A stretch of DNA of 64,000 nt. It comes from Aurantimonas marianensis (GTDB taxonomy: Bacteria; Pseudomonadota; Alphaproteobacteria; Rhizobiales; Rhizobiaceae). Within the stretch, counting starts at the first letter, position 1; every line of letters begins with the position of its first letter. This document shows positions 41,764 to 50,693 of the stretch, in pieces. The notes under the pieces were generated by a model, which was not told where the DNA came from, did not search any database, and was given only the letters and a program-made list of their open reading frames with translations. The translations under genes and the position numbers were made by a program. Location: assembly GCF_024195285.1 (NCBI RefSeq), contig NZ_JALHBS010000069.1, positions 1 through 64,000 of the forward strand, in the 5' to 3' direction.

Positions 41764-42378
41764 TCAGTCCAGACCATAAACGGTCAGGAAATTCGCGATC
41801 GCCTGCTCGATGATGGCATCGACATCGTCCGGGACGCGCACCCGATAGACGAACTTTCGAATACCCAGATAAACAATGCTGCCATGAAGAAGCCAGATAT
41901 CTTCCAAGGAGACAGTAACGCCGGTCGACGCACGATCGTTCAATTCCGCAAGCAATGGCTCGAAAAACAGTTCCGAGATATGGTTCAGATATCTTGCGTT
42001 GAGATCGGCGCCGGCAAGACCTGCTGAAACGAATATCCGCATCCATTCGTAAGTGAAGATCGCCGCTGCATATTCCTTGTAGAACGAGGTCAACCGTGTT
42101 TGAAGCGGATGCGAGCGATCGGCGAGTCGGGGGGCCCATTTCGGCGAGACGCGGTTGAGATAGACCTCGTTGTAGACCGCCTCGATCAGTTCGGACTTGG
42201 AGTTGAAATAGTTGAAGATGAGCGATTGCGTGACCCCGAGCCGCGCCGACAACTCACGGGTGTTACCGCCGAGCCCGACCTCAGCGAAATAGGCGACCGC
42301 GCCATCGAGAATTTGCCGCCGTCTCTCGTCTGGCGATAGCCGCTTGCGTCCGGCTGGGTGTTGCGTTCGATGATCCAT
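41764..42378 (-). CDS. TetR family regulator of the Mo-hydroxylase/TRAP cluster
   Basis: The ATG at 42378 (MDHRTQHPAG) gives 204 residues. The helix-turn-helix is TRELSARLGVTQSLIFNYFN (about residues 38-57), preceded by DERRRQILDGAVAYFAEVG. The gene is divergent from the molybdenum hydroxylase operon, so it most likely represses that operon and itself from the shared 195-base region. Confidence 0.88.
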   Translation of the reverse strand: MDHRTQHPAGRKRLSPDERRRQILDGAVAYFAEVGLGGNTRELSARLGVTQSLIFNYFNSKSELIEAVYNEVYLNRVSPKWAPRLADRSHPLQTRLTSFYKEYAAAIFTYEWMRIFVSAGLAGADLNARYLNHISELFFEPLLAELNDRASTGVTVSLEDIWLLHGSIVYLGIRKFVYRVRVPDDVDAIIEQAIANFLTVYGLD

Positions 42379-42470
42379 CGCACCCTCTATCCCCGCGGAA
42401 AGCCCGCAGGACAAGCGATTTTCCATCCGCCAGCGAACACGATCGAATACCGCTTGCATTCGTCGCCGGT

Positions 42471-42495
42471 ATTATAGATCATTTGATCAATTAAG
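42471..42495. promoter_or_regulatory. candidate TetR operator in divergent promoter
   Basis: An AT-rich patch contains the perfect 8-base palindrome TTGATCAA (42483-42490) overlapped by GATCATTTGATC. It lies between the divergent tetR and hydroxylase genes, the expected place for the repressor. Binding is inferred from position. Confidence 0.4.
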
Positions 42496-42573
42496 TCGGA
42501 TTTTGTGGAGGCGAAATCCGATTGGTTCAGCAGGTTGAACTGCCGGCCGATCAAAACGGGAGGGACTCAGTCC

Positions 42574-43425
42574 ATGAAGGCTTCGAAGGTCGCATATGGG
42601 CGTGCCGAGACGCTCGACGACGTCTTCGGCCTCATGGACGAGGCCGGAGAGCGAGCCCGGATTCTGGCGGGCGGACAAAGTCTTGTCGCCGCGCTCAATC
42701 TGCGCCTCGACGAGGATGTCGCGCTGATCGACATCAATCGCATTCAGGAACTTTCCGGAATTGCGGACCGGGACGACGCCTTGCGGATCGGCGCGCTCAC
42801 CCGTCATGTCGACCTCGGCGCGTCGACGCTCATCGCTGAGCACGCTCCGCTGCTTCACCAAGCCGTGCCGCTGATTGCACATGCGGCCATTCGCTGCCGA
42901 GGCACGATCGGCGGCTCTCTCGCCAATGCGGACCCAGCCGCGGAACTCGCCGCATGCGTCGTAGCGCTCGACGCCGAGATCGTCGCGACGAGCCGGGCCG
43001 GCGAGCGGCGCATCCCCGCCTCGCGGTTCTTTACCGGTTTGTTCGACACCGCCCTTCGGCCCGGCGAACTCATCAGCGCGATCATCGTGAGGAAGGCCGA
43101 ACCCGGGGAACGCCAGCGGATCCTGGAACTCGCCCGGCGCTCGGGGGACTTTGCGATCGTCGGTCTGGCCGGGGTGCGGCGCGGGCAATCGACTCGCCTG
43201 GCGTATTTCGGCGCGGGCGACACGCCGATTCTCGCCACGAATGCGATGAAGGCGCTCGACGCGGGAGCAACCCTCGACGCGGCGGTGGCGGCGCTTTCGA
43301 ATGATCTTGATCCGCCTTCCGACGCCAATGGCAGCGCGCGCTATCGCATGCATCTTGCCGCGGTTCTTTTGCGGCGGATGGTCGCAGAATTGTCGTCCGG
43401 ATCGCATGTGGGAATGGCAGCATGA
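42574..43425 (+). CDS. FAD-binding subunit of a molybdenum hydroxylase
   Basis: The ATG at 42574, after GGAGGGACTCAGTCC, gives 283 residues. FAD-binding motifs of the CoxM/xanthine-dehydrogenase medium subunit are visible: ARILAGGQSLVAALNLRL and CRGTIGGSLANADPAAELA. It passes electrons from the Fe-S subunit to the acceptor. It is the first gene of a CoxM-CoxS-CoxL-like operon and overlaps the next by four bases. Confidence 0.9.
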   Translation: MKASKVAYGRAETLDDVFGLMDEAGERARILAGGQSLVAALNLRLDEDVALIDINRIQELSGIADRDDALRIGALTRHVDLGASTLIAEHAPLLHQAVPLIAHAAIRCRGTIGGSLANADPAAELAACVVALDAEIVATSRAGERRIPASRFFTGLFDTALRPGELISAIIVRKAEPGERQRILELARRSGDFAIVGLAGVRRGQSTRLAYFGAGDTPILATNAMKALDAGATLDAAVAALSNDLDPPSDANGSARYRMHLAAVLLRRMVAELSSGSHVGMAA

Positions 43426-43946
43426 GCCAGATGGTGGCGAAGAGCATCGCGCGCACCGTTGAGATCGCGCTGACCGTAAACGGCGAGCGCGTCGAGGCAC
43501 GTGTCGAAGCCGGCCGTCACCTCGTCGATTTCCTGCGCCTCGATCTCGGGCTGACCGGTTCCCATGCTGGCTGCGAACATGGCGTGTGCGGCGCCTGCAC
43601 GCTGGAGGTCGATGGCATCCTCGTGCGCGGCTGTCTGATGCTTGCCGCGCAACTCGACGGCGCCGATGTCTGGACGATCGAAGGCGCGTCGGAGACGAAA
43701 GCCATTCGCGATCTCCAAGACGCTTTCGTTGCCCGCAATGCCTTGCAGTGCGGCTTTTGCACACCCGGAATGCTGATCGCGGCAAAAGCGCTGCTCGATG
43801 AATCTCCCTCGCCGGATCGCGCCATGATCCGTGAATATCTCGGTGGCAATTACTGCCGCTGCACAGGTTACGAAGCGATCATCGACGCAATCCAGACGGT
43901 CGCCGAAGCGCGCGCCAAATCTCCAACCCCGGGAGACGCCGCATGA
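43422..43946 (+). CDS. 2Fe-2S subunit of a molybdenum hydroxylase
   Basis: A 174-residue protein with both [2Fe-2S] sites of the CoxS family: a plant-ferredoxin-type CEHGVCGACTLEVDG with a later Cys (RGC), and the helical domain CGFCTPGMLIAAKALL and YCRCTGYEAI. It shuttles electrons from the molybdenum centre to FAD. The gene overlaps its neighbours on both sides, which fits a heterotrimer. Confidence 0.94.
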   Translation: MSQMVAKSIARTVEIALTVNGERVEARVEAGRHLVDFLRLDLGLTGSHAGCEHGVCGACTLEVDGILVRGCLMLAAQLDGADVWTIEGASETKAIRDLQDAFVARNALQCGFCTPGMLIAAKALLDESPSPDRAMIREYLGGNYCRCTGYEAIIDAIQTVAEARAKSPTPGDAA

Positions 43947-46330
43947 ACATCCGTTTCGGCAATCCCGACCGGCCGAACAGTTATATCGGTCGCACCGTGC
44001 CCCGCCCCAATGCTCGCCGGCTGGTGGAAGGACGCGGCCGTTATGTGGACGATCTCGTCCTGCCGCGCATGCTGCACGTCGTCTTTTTGCGCAGCCCGCA
44101 TGCCCATGCGAAGATCAACGCCATTGCGCTGAACGGCGCCGACAAGGCCAAGGGCGTAAAGCGCGTTTTTACCGGCCGGGATCTGGTGCCGCTCTGCAGG
44201 CCATGGGTTGGCGTGCTCCAACACCTGAAAGGTATGAAGTCGGCACCGCAGCATGCGCTGGCTGTCGATCGCGCGACTTGGGTCGGCGAAGCAGTCGTCG
44301 CGGTCGTTGCCGATACGCGGCTAGCCGCCGAGGATGCGATCGCTCTCATCGACGTCGATTACGCGCCGCTCGACCCGCTGGTCGATATGCGCACGGCACT
44401 CGATCCATCGACACCTGTGCTGCACGAAAGCCTCGGCGACAATCTCACCTTTCGCCGCCTGCACGAGGCCGGCGATGTGGATGCCGTCTTCAGCTCCGAC
44501 GCCACCATCGTCTCGGCAAGCTTCAAGACCGGTCGTCACACTGGCGTGACGCTCGAGCCGCGGTCGATCCTGGCGGATTACGACCCTTCCGAAAACCAGT
44601 TGACGGTGCACCATTCGACCCAGGTGCCACACATGATCCAGGTAGTGCTTGCCGAACAACTCGGCCTGCCTGAATCCCATGTGCGGGTTCAGTGCGGCGA
44701 TGTCGGTGGTTCCTTCGGCATCAAGGTCCATGTCTATCCGGATGAGGTCGCGACCGCCGCGATTGCCAAGACAATGGGGCGGCCGGTGAAATTCATCGCC
44801 GACCGGGTCGAGAGCTTTTCCACCGATATCCATGCCCGCGATCACGAGATCGACGCCAGGATCGCGGTATCCAGTGACGGCAAGATCCTCGCCATCGATG
44901 TCGACGACTATACCGGCATCGGCCCCTATTCGGTCTATCCGCGCACCAGCGCGATCGAGGGCAATCAAGTCGTCAACCTCTGCGGCGGACCCTACGACTT
45001 CGCGAACTACCGCGCCCGCACCACGGTCGTCCTGCAAAACAAGACCCCGACCTGCCAGTACCGGGCGGTCGGCCACCCGATCGCAGTGACGGTCACCGAA
45101 GGGCTCGTCGATATGGCCGCCGAGGCGATCGGCATGGACCCGATCGAAATCCGCCGACGCAATCTCTACCGCGACGACGCCTACCCCGTCACCTCCGTCG
45201 CAAATCTACGGTTCGAAGGGCTGTCCCACCATCAAAGCCTCGATAAGATCATCGAACTGATGGACTACGACGGCCTTCGGGCCGACCAATGGGCGCACCG
45301 TAGCAAGAGCATCCATCGCGGCATCGGCATCGCCAGCTTCATCGAGCTGACAAATCCCAGCCCCTTCATGTACGGCATCGGTGGGGCGCGCATTTCCGCG
45401 CAAGACGGCTGTACCGTCCGCATGGACCCGGACGGCAGTGTCGTTGCGCTATCCGGCGTCACCGAACAGGGCCAGGGCACCGAGACGATGCTCGCCCAAA
45501 TCGTCGCCGAATCCGTCGGCGTCGCGATCGGTCAGATCAAAATCGTCACCGGCGATACGCGTACAACCCCGTTCGGTGGCGGAACATGGGCGTCGCGCGG
45601 CACCGGCATCGGCGGCGAAGCAGCCTTGCAGGCCGGACGTGCGCTCAGGCAGAACATCCTCGGCGTCGCGGCGGTGATGCTCCAAGCGACGCCCGACGAT
45701 CTCGACATACGCTCTGGTCAGATCGTTGATGCGGCAAGCGGAGCCGAGCGAATGACGCTCGCCGAGCTTGGCCGCGTCGTCTATTTCCGCGGCGACACGC
45801 TGCCGAAAGACTTGCCGCGCGAACTCGTCGTCACGCGCCACTACATCACGAGCGAATATCCCTTCGCCTTCACCAACGGTGTTCAGGCGAGCTATGTCGA
45901 GGTCGATACCGAAACCGGCTTCGTCAAGCTGCTCGGCCATTGGTGCGTCGAGGATTGCGGCCGGGTGATCAACCCGCAACTGGTCGATGAGCAGATCCGC
46001 GGTGGCATCGTGCAAGGTATCGGCGACGCGCTGTATGAAGAGAGCCTTTATGACGCGAGCGGTCAGCTGACCAACGCCACCATGGCCGACTATCTCGTAC
46101 CCATGTCGGCGGAAATGCCGGATATCGTCATCGGCCATGTCGAAACCCCGACCGCCGAAAGCGAGCTCGGCGCCAAGGGCGCGGGCGAGGCCGGAACGGC
46201 CGGGGCGCCGGCTGCGATCATGAATGCCATCAACGATGCCATCCTCCCCTTCGGCGGCAGGATCACCGAGATGCCGATGACGCCCGAACGGGTGCTGACG
46301 GCGATCGGCGCGATGGCGGACGGACGATAA
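43943..46330 (+). CDS. molybdopterin-binding catalytic subunit of a molybdenum hydroxylase
   Basis: A 795-residue large subunit of the xanthine oxidase/CO dehydrogenase family. FGGGTWASRGTGIGGEAA and the C-terminal GAKGAGEAGTAGAPAAIMNA carry the pterin contacts and the catalytic Glu. The active-site loop reads TPTCQYRAVGHPIA, unlike the AYRCSFR of true CO dehydrogenase, so the substrate is an organic N-heterocycle, aldehyde or similar. The following TRAP transporter probably imports it. No maturation gene is adjacent. Confidence 0.9.
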   Translation: MNIRFGNPDRPNSYIGRTVPRPNARRLVEGRGRYVDDLVLPRMLHVVFLRSPHAHAKINAIALNGADKAKGVKRVFTGRDLVPLCRPWVGVLQHLKGMKSAPQHALAVDRATWVGEAVVAVVADTRLAAEDAIALIDVDYAPLDPLVDMRTALDPSTPVLHESLGDNLTFRRLHEAGDVDAVFSSDATIVSASFKTGRHTGVTLEPRSILADYDPSENQLTVHHSTQVPHMIQVVLAEQLGLPESHVRVQCGDVGGSFGIKVHVYPDEVATAAIAKTMGRPVKFIADRVESFSTDIHARDHEIDARIAVSSDGKILAIDVDDYTGIGPYSVYPRTSAIEGNQVVNLCGGPYDFANYRARTTVVLQNKTPTCQYRAVGHPIAVTVTEGLVDMAAEAIGMDPIEIRRRNLYRDDAYPVTSVANLRFEGLSHHQSLDKIIELMDYDGLRADQWAHRSKSIHRGIGIASFIELTNPSPFMYGIGGARISAQDGCTVRMDPDGSVVALSGVTEQGQGTETMLAQIVAESVGVAIGQIKIVTGDTRTTPFGGGTWASRGTGIGGEAALQAGRALRQNILGVAAVMLQATPDDLDIRSGQIVDAASGAERMTLAELGRVVYFRGDTLPKDLPRELVVTRHYITSEYPFAFTNGVQASYVEVDTETGFVKLLGHWCVEDCGRVINPQLVDEQIRGGIVQGIGDALYEESLYDASGQLTNATMADYLVPMSAEMPDIVIGHVETPTAESELGAKGAGEAGTAGAPAAIMNAINDAILPFGGRITEMPMTPERVLTAIGAMADGR

Positions 46331-46374
46331 GCAATGCCACGCAACAAACGAGACCAACGTTCTGGGAGGAACAC

Positions 46375-47442
46375 ATGAAACACTTCACATGCCACGTCGC
46401 CGCCGTAGCGCTTCTAGCCGGTTCCATGCTCGCTTCGCCGGTCGGCGCGCAGGAGATGATCACCGCCAATATCGGCTCCAGTCATCCGGAGGCCAACATC
46501 TGGGTCTGGGCGATGAAGAACGTCTTCCAGCCCGAGGTGAATCGCATCCTGAAGGAGGGCGGCAACGAATATCAGGTCGACTGGGTCGAGAATTACGGCG
46601 GTACCCTTTATAAATACACCGACACCCGCGAGGCGGTGCGCGACGGTATCGTCGATGTCGGCATGGTCGGCACGGTCTGGGAGGGCTCGGAAATGCCGCT
46701 CCAGAACGTGACCTACTTCACGCCCTTCGCCACGTCCGATCACACGATGATCATCGACATCTTCGACAAGCTCTCCGATGAGCTGCCCGAACTGCGCGAC
46801 AGCTGGGCGGCCCAAAACATGGTTCACCTCTCCTCGCTGATTACCGACAGCTACGACGTCTACGCCAATTTCGAGATCGACACGCTCGCCGATCTCGCCA
46901 ATCATCGCATCAACGCGCCGGGCACCTCGGCGAATTGGCTCGCCGATACCGGAGCGACGCCGCTCGATGGCGCGCTGACGACTTACTACACCGACATACA
47001 GACCGGCGTCTCGGAAGGCGCCCTGTCCTTTGCCAGCGGCATCCTGCCGACCCGCGTCTACGAAGTCGCGCCGAAGCTGACCCGCGTCGGCATCGGATCG
47101 ATGTATTTCGGGGGCATCGCGGTCAACAAGGACTTCTTCGACAGCCAGCCGGAAGCGGTCCAGGCGGCATTTCGCGAGGCCGGCAAGATCACCTCGAAGC
47201 GCCACGGCGAATACGTCACCGAGAAAGCCACGACCGCGATCGACGAAATGCAGAAGGCGGGCCTTGCGATCACCGAATTGCCGGACGCCGAGAAGACAGC
47301 CTGGGTGGAAAAGCTTCCCGATATCGTCCAGCCTTGGCTCGACCAGACCGGCGAAGCGGGCAAGACCGTGCTGAAAGCCTATTTCGACGCGCTTCGCGAA
47401 CGCGGAGCCAAGCCGTTGCGCGACTGGGACGCCGACCGCTGA
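46375..47442 (+). CDS. TRAP transporter substrate-binding protein (DctP family)
   Basis: A 355-residue periplasmic protein with a signal peptide (VAAVALLAGSMLASPVGA). NIGSSHPEANIWVWAMKNVF and SEGALSFASGILPTRVYEVA are typical DctP signatures. It binds an organic anion and delivers it to the membrane subunits. It starts 44 bases after the hydroxylase operon, behind GGGAGGA, so it is likely co-transcribed. Confidence 0.9.
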   Translation: MKHFTCHVAAVALLAGSMLASPVGAQEMITANIGSSHPEANIWVWAMKNVFQPEVNRILKEGGNEYQVDWVENYGGTLYKYTDTREAVRDGIVDVGMVGTVWEGSEMPLQNVTYFTPFATSDHTMIIDIFDKLSDELPELRDSWAAQNMVHLSSLITDSYDVYANFEIDTLADLANHRINAPGTSANWLADTGATPLDGALTTYYTDIQTGVSEGALSFASGILPTRVYEVAPKLTRVGIGSMYFGGIAVNKDFFDSQPEAVQAAFREAGKITSKRHGEYVTEKATTAIDEMQKAGLAITELPDAEKTAWVEKLPDIVQPWLDQTGEAGKTVLKAYFDALRERGAKPLRDWDADR

Positions 47443-47469
47443 GCCAGGCCGGACATCCGCGGTCGCCCC

Positions 47470-47510
47470 GGCGGCGGTCATGCCATCGCCGCCAGGGTCA
47501 CGTATGTGAC
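47470..47510 (+). promoter_or_regulatory. two hairpins between DctP and DctQ genes
   Basis: GGCGGCG/CGCCGCC (47470-47493) and GTCAC/GTGAC (47497-47510) are consecutive inverted repeats in the 124-base gap after the binding-protein gene. Such structures often stabilise the upstream message so that more binding protein than membrane protein is made. Confidence 0.45.
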
Positions 47511-47566
47511 ATTCTCGGCCCGCGTCACGCCGCCGGGGGCCCTGTGCGCGCAATCAATTTTCAACC

Positions 47567-48139
47567 ATGCCGTTGGAGAAAAGCGTGACGGACGAAACGC
47601 GGCCGGAACCGCCGATAGCAGAGACCCGTCGGAGCGACAGAGGGCTTTTGGGATTGATCGTCTCGGTCTTCGCCGCGATCGGCACACTCTGGATCTTCGG
47701 TTTAATGCTGCTCGTCGTCGCCGACGTGCTCGGCCGCAACTTCTTCAATCATCCGATTACCGGCGTCGCGGAGTTCTCCGCCCATTCGGTGGTTGCGATC
47801 GTCTTCCTGCAGATGTCAGCCGCGGTTCTGGCGCGCCGCATGACCCGGGCGGACTTCCTTTCCCGCATGCTGCGCACACGCTCGCCTGAGCTGGTGAAGG
47901 GGATCGACACGCTCTTTGCGCTGACCGGCGCGGCAATTTTCGGCGCGATCATCTATGCGACTTGGCCAGGGATGGTGCGCGCTTGGCAAAATGACGAGTT
48001 TTTCGGTGTTCAGGGTGTCTTCACGCTGCCGACTTTCCCATTCTGGGCGCTGATCGTCGCGGGATCGGCGATCACCTTGATCGCTTACCTGAAGGTCGCC
48101 CTCATGGAAATGCGCCGGGCGCCGGCCGGTGCCGCATGA
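47567..48139 (+). CDS. TRAP transporter small membrane subunit (DctQ family)
   Basis: A 190-residue protein with four membrane helices and the DctQ signature VVADVLGRNFFNHPITGVAEF. The ATG at 47567 is used; a GTG at 47585 behind GGAGAAAAGC is also possible. Its stop overlaps the large subunit start (ATGA). Confidence 0.9.
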   Translation: MPLEKSVTDETRPEPPIAETRRSDRGLLGLIVSVFAAIGTLWIFGLMLLVVADVLGRNFFNHPITGVAEFSAHSVVAIVFLQMSAAVLARRMTRADFLSRMLRTRSPELVKGIDTLFALTGAAIFGAIIYATWPGMVRAWQNDEFFGVQGVFTLPTFPFWALIVAGSAITLIAYLKVALMEMRRAPAGAA

Positions 48140-49461
48140 CCACCCTCACCATCGGCTTCCTGCTTATCGGCGCGCTGGTTCTGCTGGTACTTCTCGGCAT
48201 GGAGATCGCGATCGCGCTTTTCGCCGCCGGTTTCGCGGGCATCTGGATCATCCGCGAGAATTTCGAACTGGCGATGCGGCTGTTATCGCTCGCCGCCTAT
48301 AGTGGTGTCTCCGATTTCCTGTTCGCCACGATTCCGCTCTTCGTTCTGATGGGACTGATCGTCAGCGTCTCCGATGTCGGCAAGGATACTTTCCAAGTCG
48401 CCGAAACGCTTCTGCGGCGCCTGCTCGGCGGCCTTGGCATCGCGACGGTCGCGGCCAACACGGTCTTCGCCGCCGTTACCGGCGTATCGATTGCCTCGGC
48501 CGCCGTCTTCACCAAGATCGCGGTCCCCGAGATGCGGCGACACGGCTATACTGCGGGCTTTTCCGCCGGCACCGTCGCGGGTTCGTCAATTCTTGGAATG
48601 CTGATCCCGCCGAGCCTCTTGATGATCATCTACGGCGTGCTCGCCGAGGTGTCGATCGGCGCGATGTTCATCGCCGGCATCATTCCTGGCATCGTCCTCG
48701 CGCTCGGCTTCGTCGCCGCGATCTTGTTGATGGCGAGATTCCGGCCCGCGAGCGTCTTTACCGATCCGGCCCACGCGAAGGAGCGGCGCGGCGAGGCCGA
48801 GACTGTGCTCACCATTGGCGAGATGACGTTGAAGCTCGTGCCGATTCTCGCCCTTGTGGTTCTCGTCCTCGGCGGTCTTTACACGGGCTTCTTCACGCCG
48901 ACCGAAGCGGGTGGCGTCGGCGCCTTCGGCGCGCTCGTCATCGCGCTTGTCCGCCGCAAGCTGGACCGCGCCAAGATGTGGCAGGTGTTGAAGCAGACCG
49001 GCGTTGTTTCCGTGTCGATCCTCGTCTTGCTGATCGCCGCCGGCTTCTACAGCCGCATGCTCGCCGTTGCCGGCATCCCCAATGCTATCGGCGAGCTTGT
49101 CGCAGCTGGCGGTCTTGGCGCCTGGGGCTTCATTCTGCTCTACGTCATCATCGTCCTCCTGATGGGGATGATCCTCGATTCGACCTCTATCCTCTTGATC
49201 CTGGTTCCGATCGCGGCGCCGATCGCGAAAACCTTCGGTTTCGACCTGATCCAGTTCGGTGTGGTGACGGTGCTCGCGGTTGAGATCGGTCTTCTGACAC
49301 CACCTTTCGGGATATCCGTCTTTACGGTCCACACGACACTCGACGACCCGGATGTCGGCGTCGAGACCATCTTCCTTGGCGCCATGCCCTATATTGTTGT
49401 CATGCTGTTGACGCTTCTTTCGGTTGCGACCGTGCCTGCCCTGACGCTCGCTCTCGTCTGA
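48136..49461 (+). CDS. TRAP transporter large membrane subunit (DctM family)
   Basis: A 441-residue, about 12-helix permease with the DctM motifs GVSIASAAVFTKIAVPEMRR, GSSILGMLIPPSLLMIIYGV and LTPPFGISVFTVHTTLDDPD. It uses a sodium or proton gradient to import the substrate held by DctP. It ends the cluster that began with the hydroxylase; a convergent dehydrogenase gene follows after 231 non-coding bases. Confidence 0.93.
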   Translation: MTTLTIGFLLIGALVLLVLLGMEIAIALFAAGFAGIWIIRENFELAMRLLSLAAYSGVSDFLFATIPLFVLMGLIVSVSDVGKDTFQVAETLLRRLLGGLGIATVAANTVFAAVTGVSIASAAVFTKIAVPEMRRHGYTAGFSAGTVAGSSILGMLIPPSLLMIIYGVLAEVSIGAMFIAGIIPGIVLALGFVAAILLMARFRPASVFTDPAHAKERRGEAETVLTIGEMTLKLVPILALVVLVLGGLYTGFFTPTEAGGVGAFGALVIALVRRKLDRAKMWQVLKQTGVVSVSILVLLIAAGFYSRMLAVAGIPNAIGELVAAGGLGAWGFILLYVIIVLLMGMILDSTSILLILVPIAAPIAKTFGFDLIQFGVVTVLAVEIGLLTPPFGISVFTVHTTLDDPDVGVETIFLGAMPYIVVMLLTLLSVATVPALTLALV

Positions 49462-49692
49462 ACCACGCCCTTCACGCTCGAAGGGGTATGGATCATTGCG
49501 GCCGACTTTGCGGAAGGTCGGCAACGGTGCGGGAGCGTCGGCTGCATTGGCAAGACGCATCGAGGCGCGGGCCTGCTGGTCCTCGACCGCCTCGGAGGCG
49601 ATCACCGTCGATTGCCGCTTGCACAAGAGGACGTTCGGAGAGAATTCTTACCATACAGGGCAAGTCTGCTCCGAACTCCTCGCGCGCATAAG

Positions 49693-50691
49693 TCATTCGT
49701 CATTGACCGCCATGACTTTGAGTGACCCGGATGGGCGTTCGTGACCGAGAAACGGAACGATATCGCGCAAAGGCAGCCGATGCGAAATCAGTCGGGAAAT
49801 CCCAGGTCCGATGGCAGCGATAGTTTCGAGAGCCTCGGGGATGTTGTGATTGAGGGAATGTGCCCCTGCCAACCGCAGCTGACGACGAAAGATTTCCTGG
49901 GGCGAGACCTGTATGGTCTTACCGGGCGGACAAACGCCAAAAAATAAAACATTCCCGCCGTTCGCGGCGTAATCAATCATTCCCTGAGCCACGGCGATCA
50001 CACCTGTAGCGTCAACGACCAAATCCATCGACCGCGAATACTTCTCCAGATCACGCGATCCCGCAGCGATCGCGTTCAACTGAAATGTCTCGGCCAGCGC
50101 AAGTCGGCTTTCATCGAGATCGACCATCGTAATGTCGGCAATCCCGCGGGTTCGCAGCGTCAGTGCCATCAACAGTCCGATCGGGCCCGCGCCGAATATC
50201 AACGTGTTCTCTATTCTGTCGATGTCGACTGCACCAAGCCCGTTGAGAACGCAGCCAACCGGCTCCGCCAGGGCGGCGACCTCGAAAGAAAGGCTCCCGA
50301 TCCCAACGATATTTTTCTGATTGACAGCGCTGTAATCGGCGAATCCACCATTTCTGGTGACCCCATAGGCGCCGAGATTTTCGCAGAGATTGGTCAGGCC
50401 TTTTCGGCATGGCCGGCAGGTTCCGCAGTGAAAATTCGGATCGACCACCACGTGATCGCCAATCGCAAACCCGTCTACGGCGACGCCCTTTGCGACGATC
50501 TCGCCGGCATATTCATGACCGGGAACGAGCGGAAATCTGGAGCTGCCGTATCTGCCATGAAGGATGTCGATATCCGTGTGGCATATACCACTGGCTTTCA
50601 TACGAATGATCAGATCGTCTGCGGCGGGCTCGGGATCCGCGATGCTTGCATATTCTGCCTTGTCCAAAGCCTCGTAGGTAACCGCATCCAT
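49693..50691 (-). CDS. zinc-dependent medium-chain dehydrogenase (polyol type)
   Basis: The ATG at 50691 gives 332 residues. The catalytic zinc site is CHTD and PGHEYAGE; the structural zinc site is CGTCRPCRKGLTNLC with four Cys. The NAD site is GAGPIG. It resembles sorbitol/threonine dehydrogenases and would oxidise a sugar alcohol to a ketose. It is the last gene of the smo-type operon and starts two bases after mtlK. Exact substrate unknown. Confidence 0.9.
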   Translation of the reverse strand: MDAVTYEALDKAEYASIADPEPAADDLIIRMKASGICHTDIDILHGRYGSSRFPLVPGHEYAGEIVAKGVAVDGFAIGDHVVVDPNFHCGTCRPCRKGLTNLCENLGAYGVTRNGGFADYSAVNQKNIVGIGSLSFEVAALAEPVGCVLNGLGAVDIDRIENTLIFGAGPIGLLMALTLRTRGIADITMVDLDESRLALAETFQLNAIAAGSRDLEKYSRSMDLVVDATGVIAVAQGMIDYAANGGNVLFFGVCPPGKTIQVSPQEIFRRQLRLAGAHSLNHNIPEALETIAAIGPGISRLISHRLPLRDIVPFLGHERPSGSLKVMAVNDE

Positions 50692-50693
50692 AT

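Noticed and set aside
43943-46330. Aerobic CO dehydrogenase large subunit
   Set aside because: The active-site loop reads CQYRAVGHP instead of the AYRCSFR signature, so CO oxidation is not supported.
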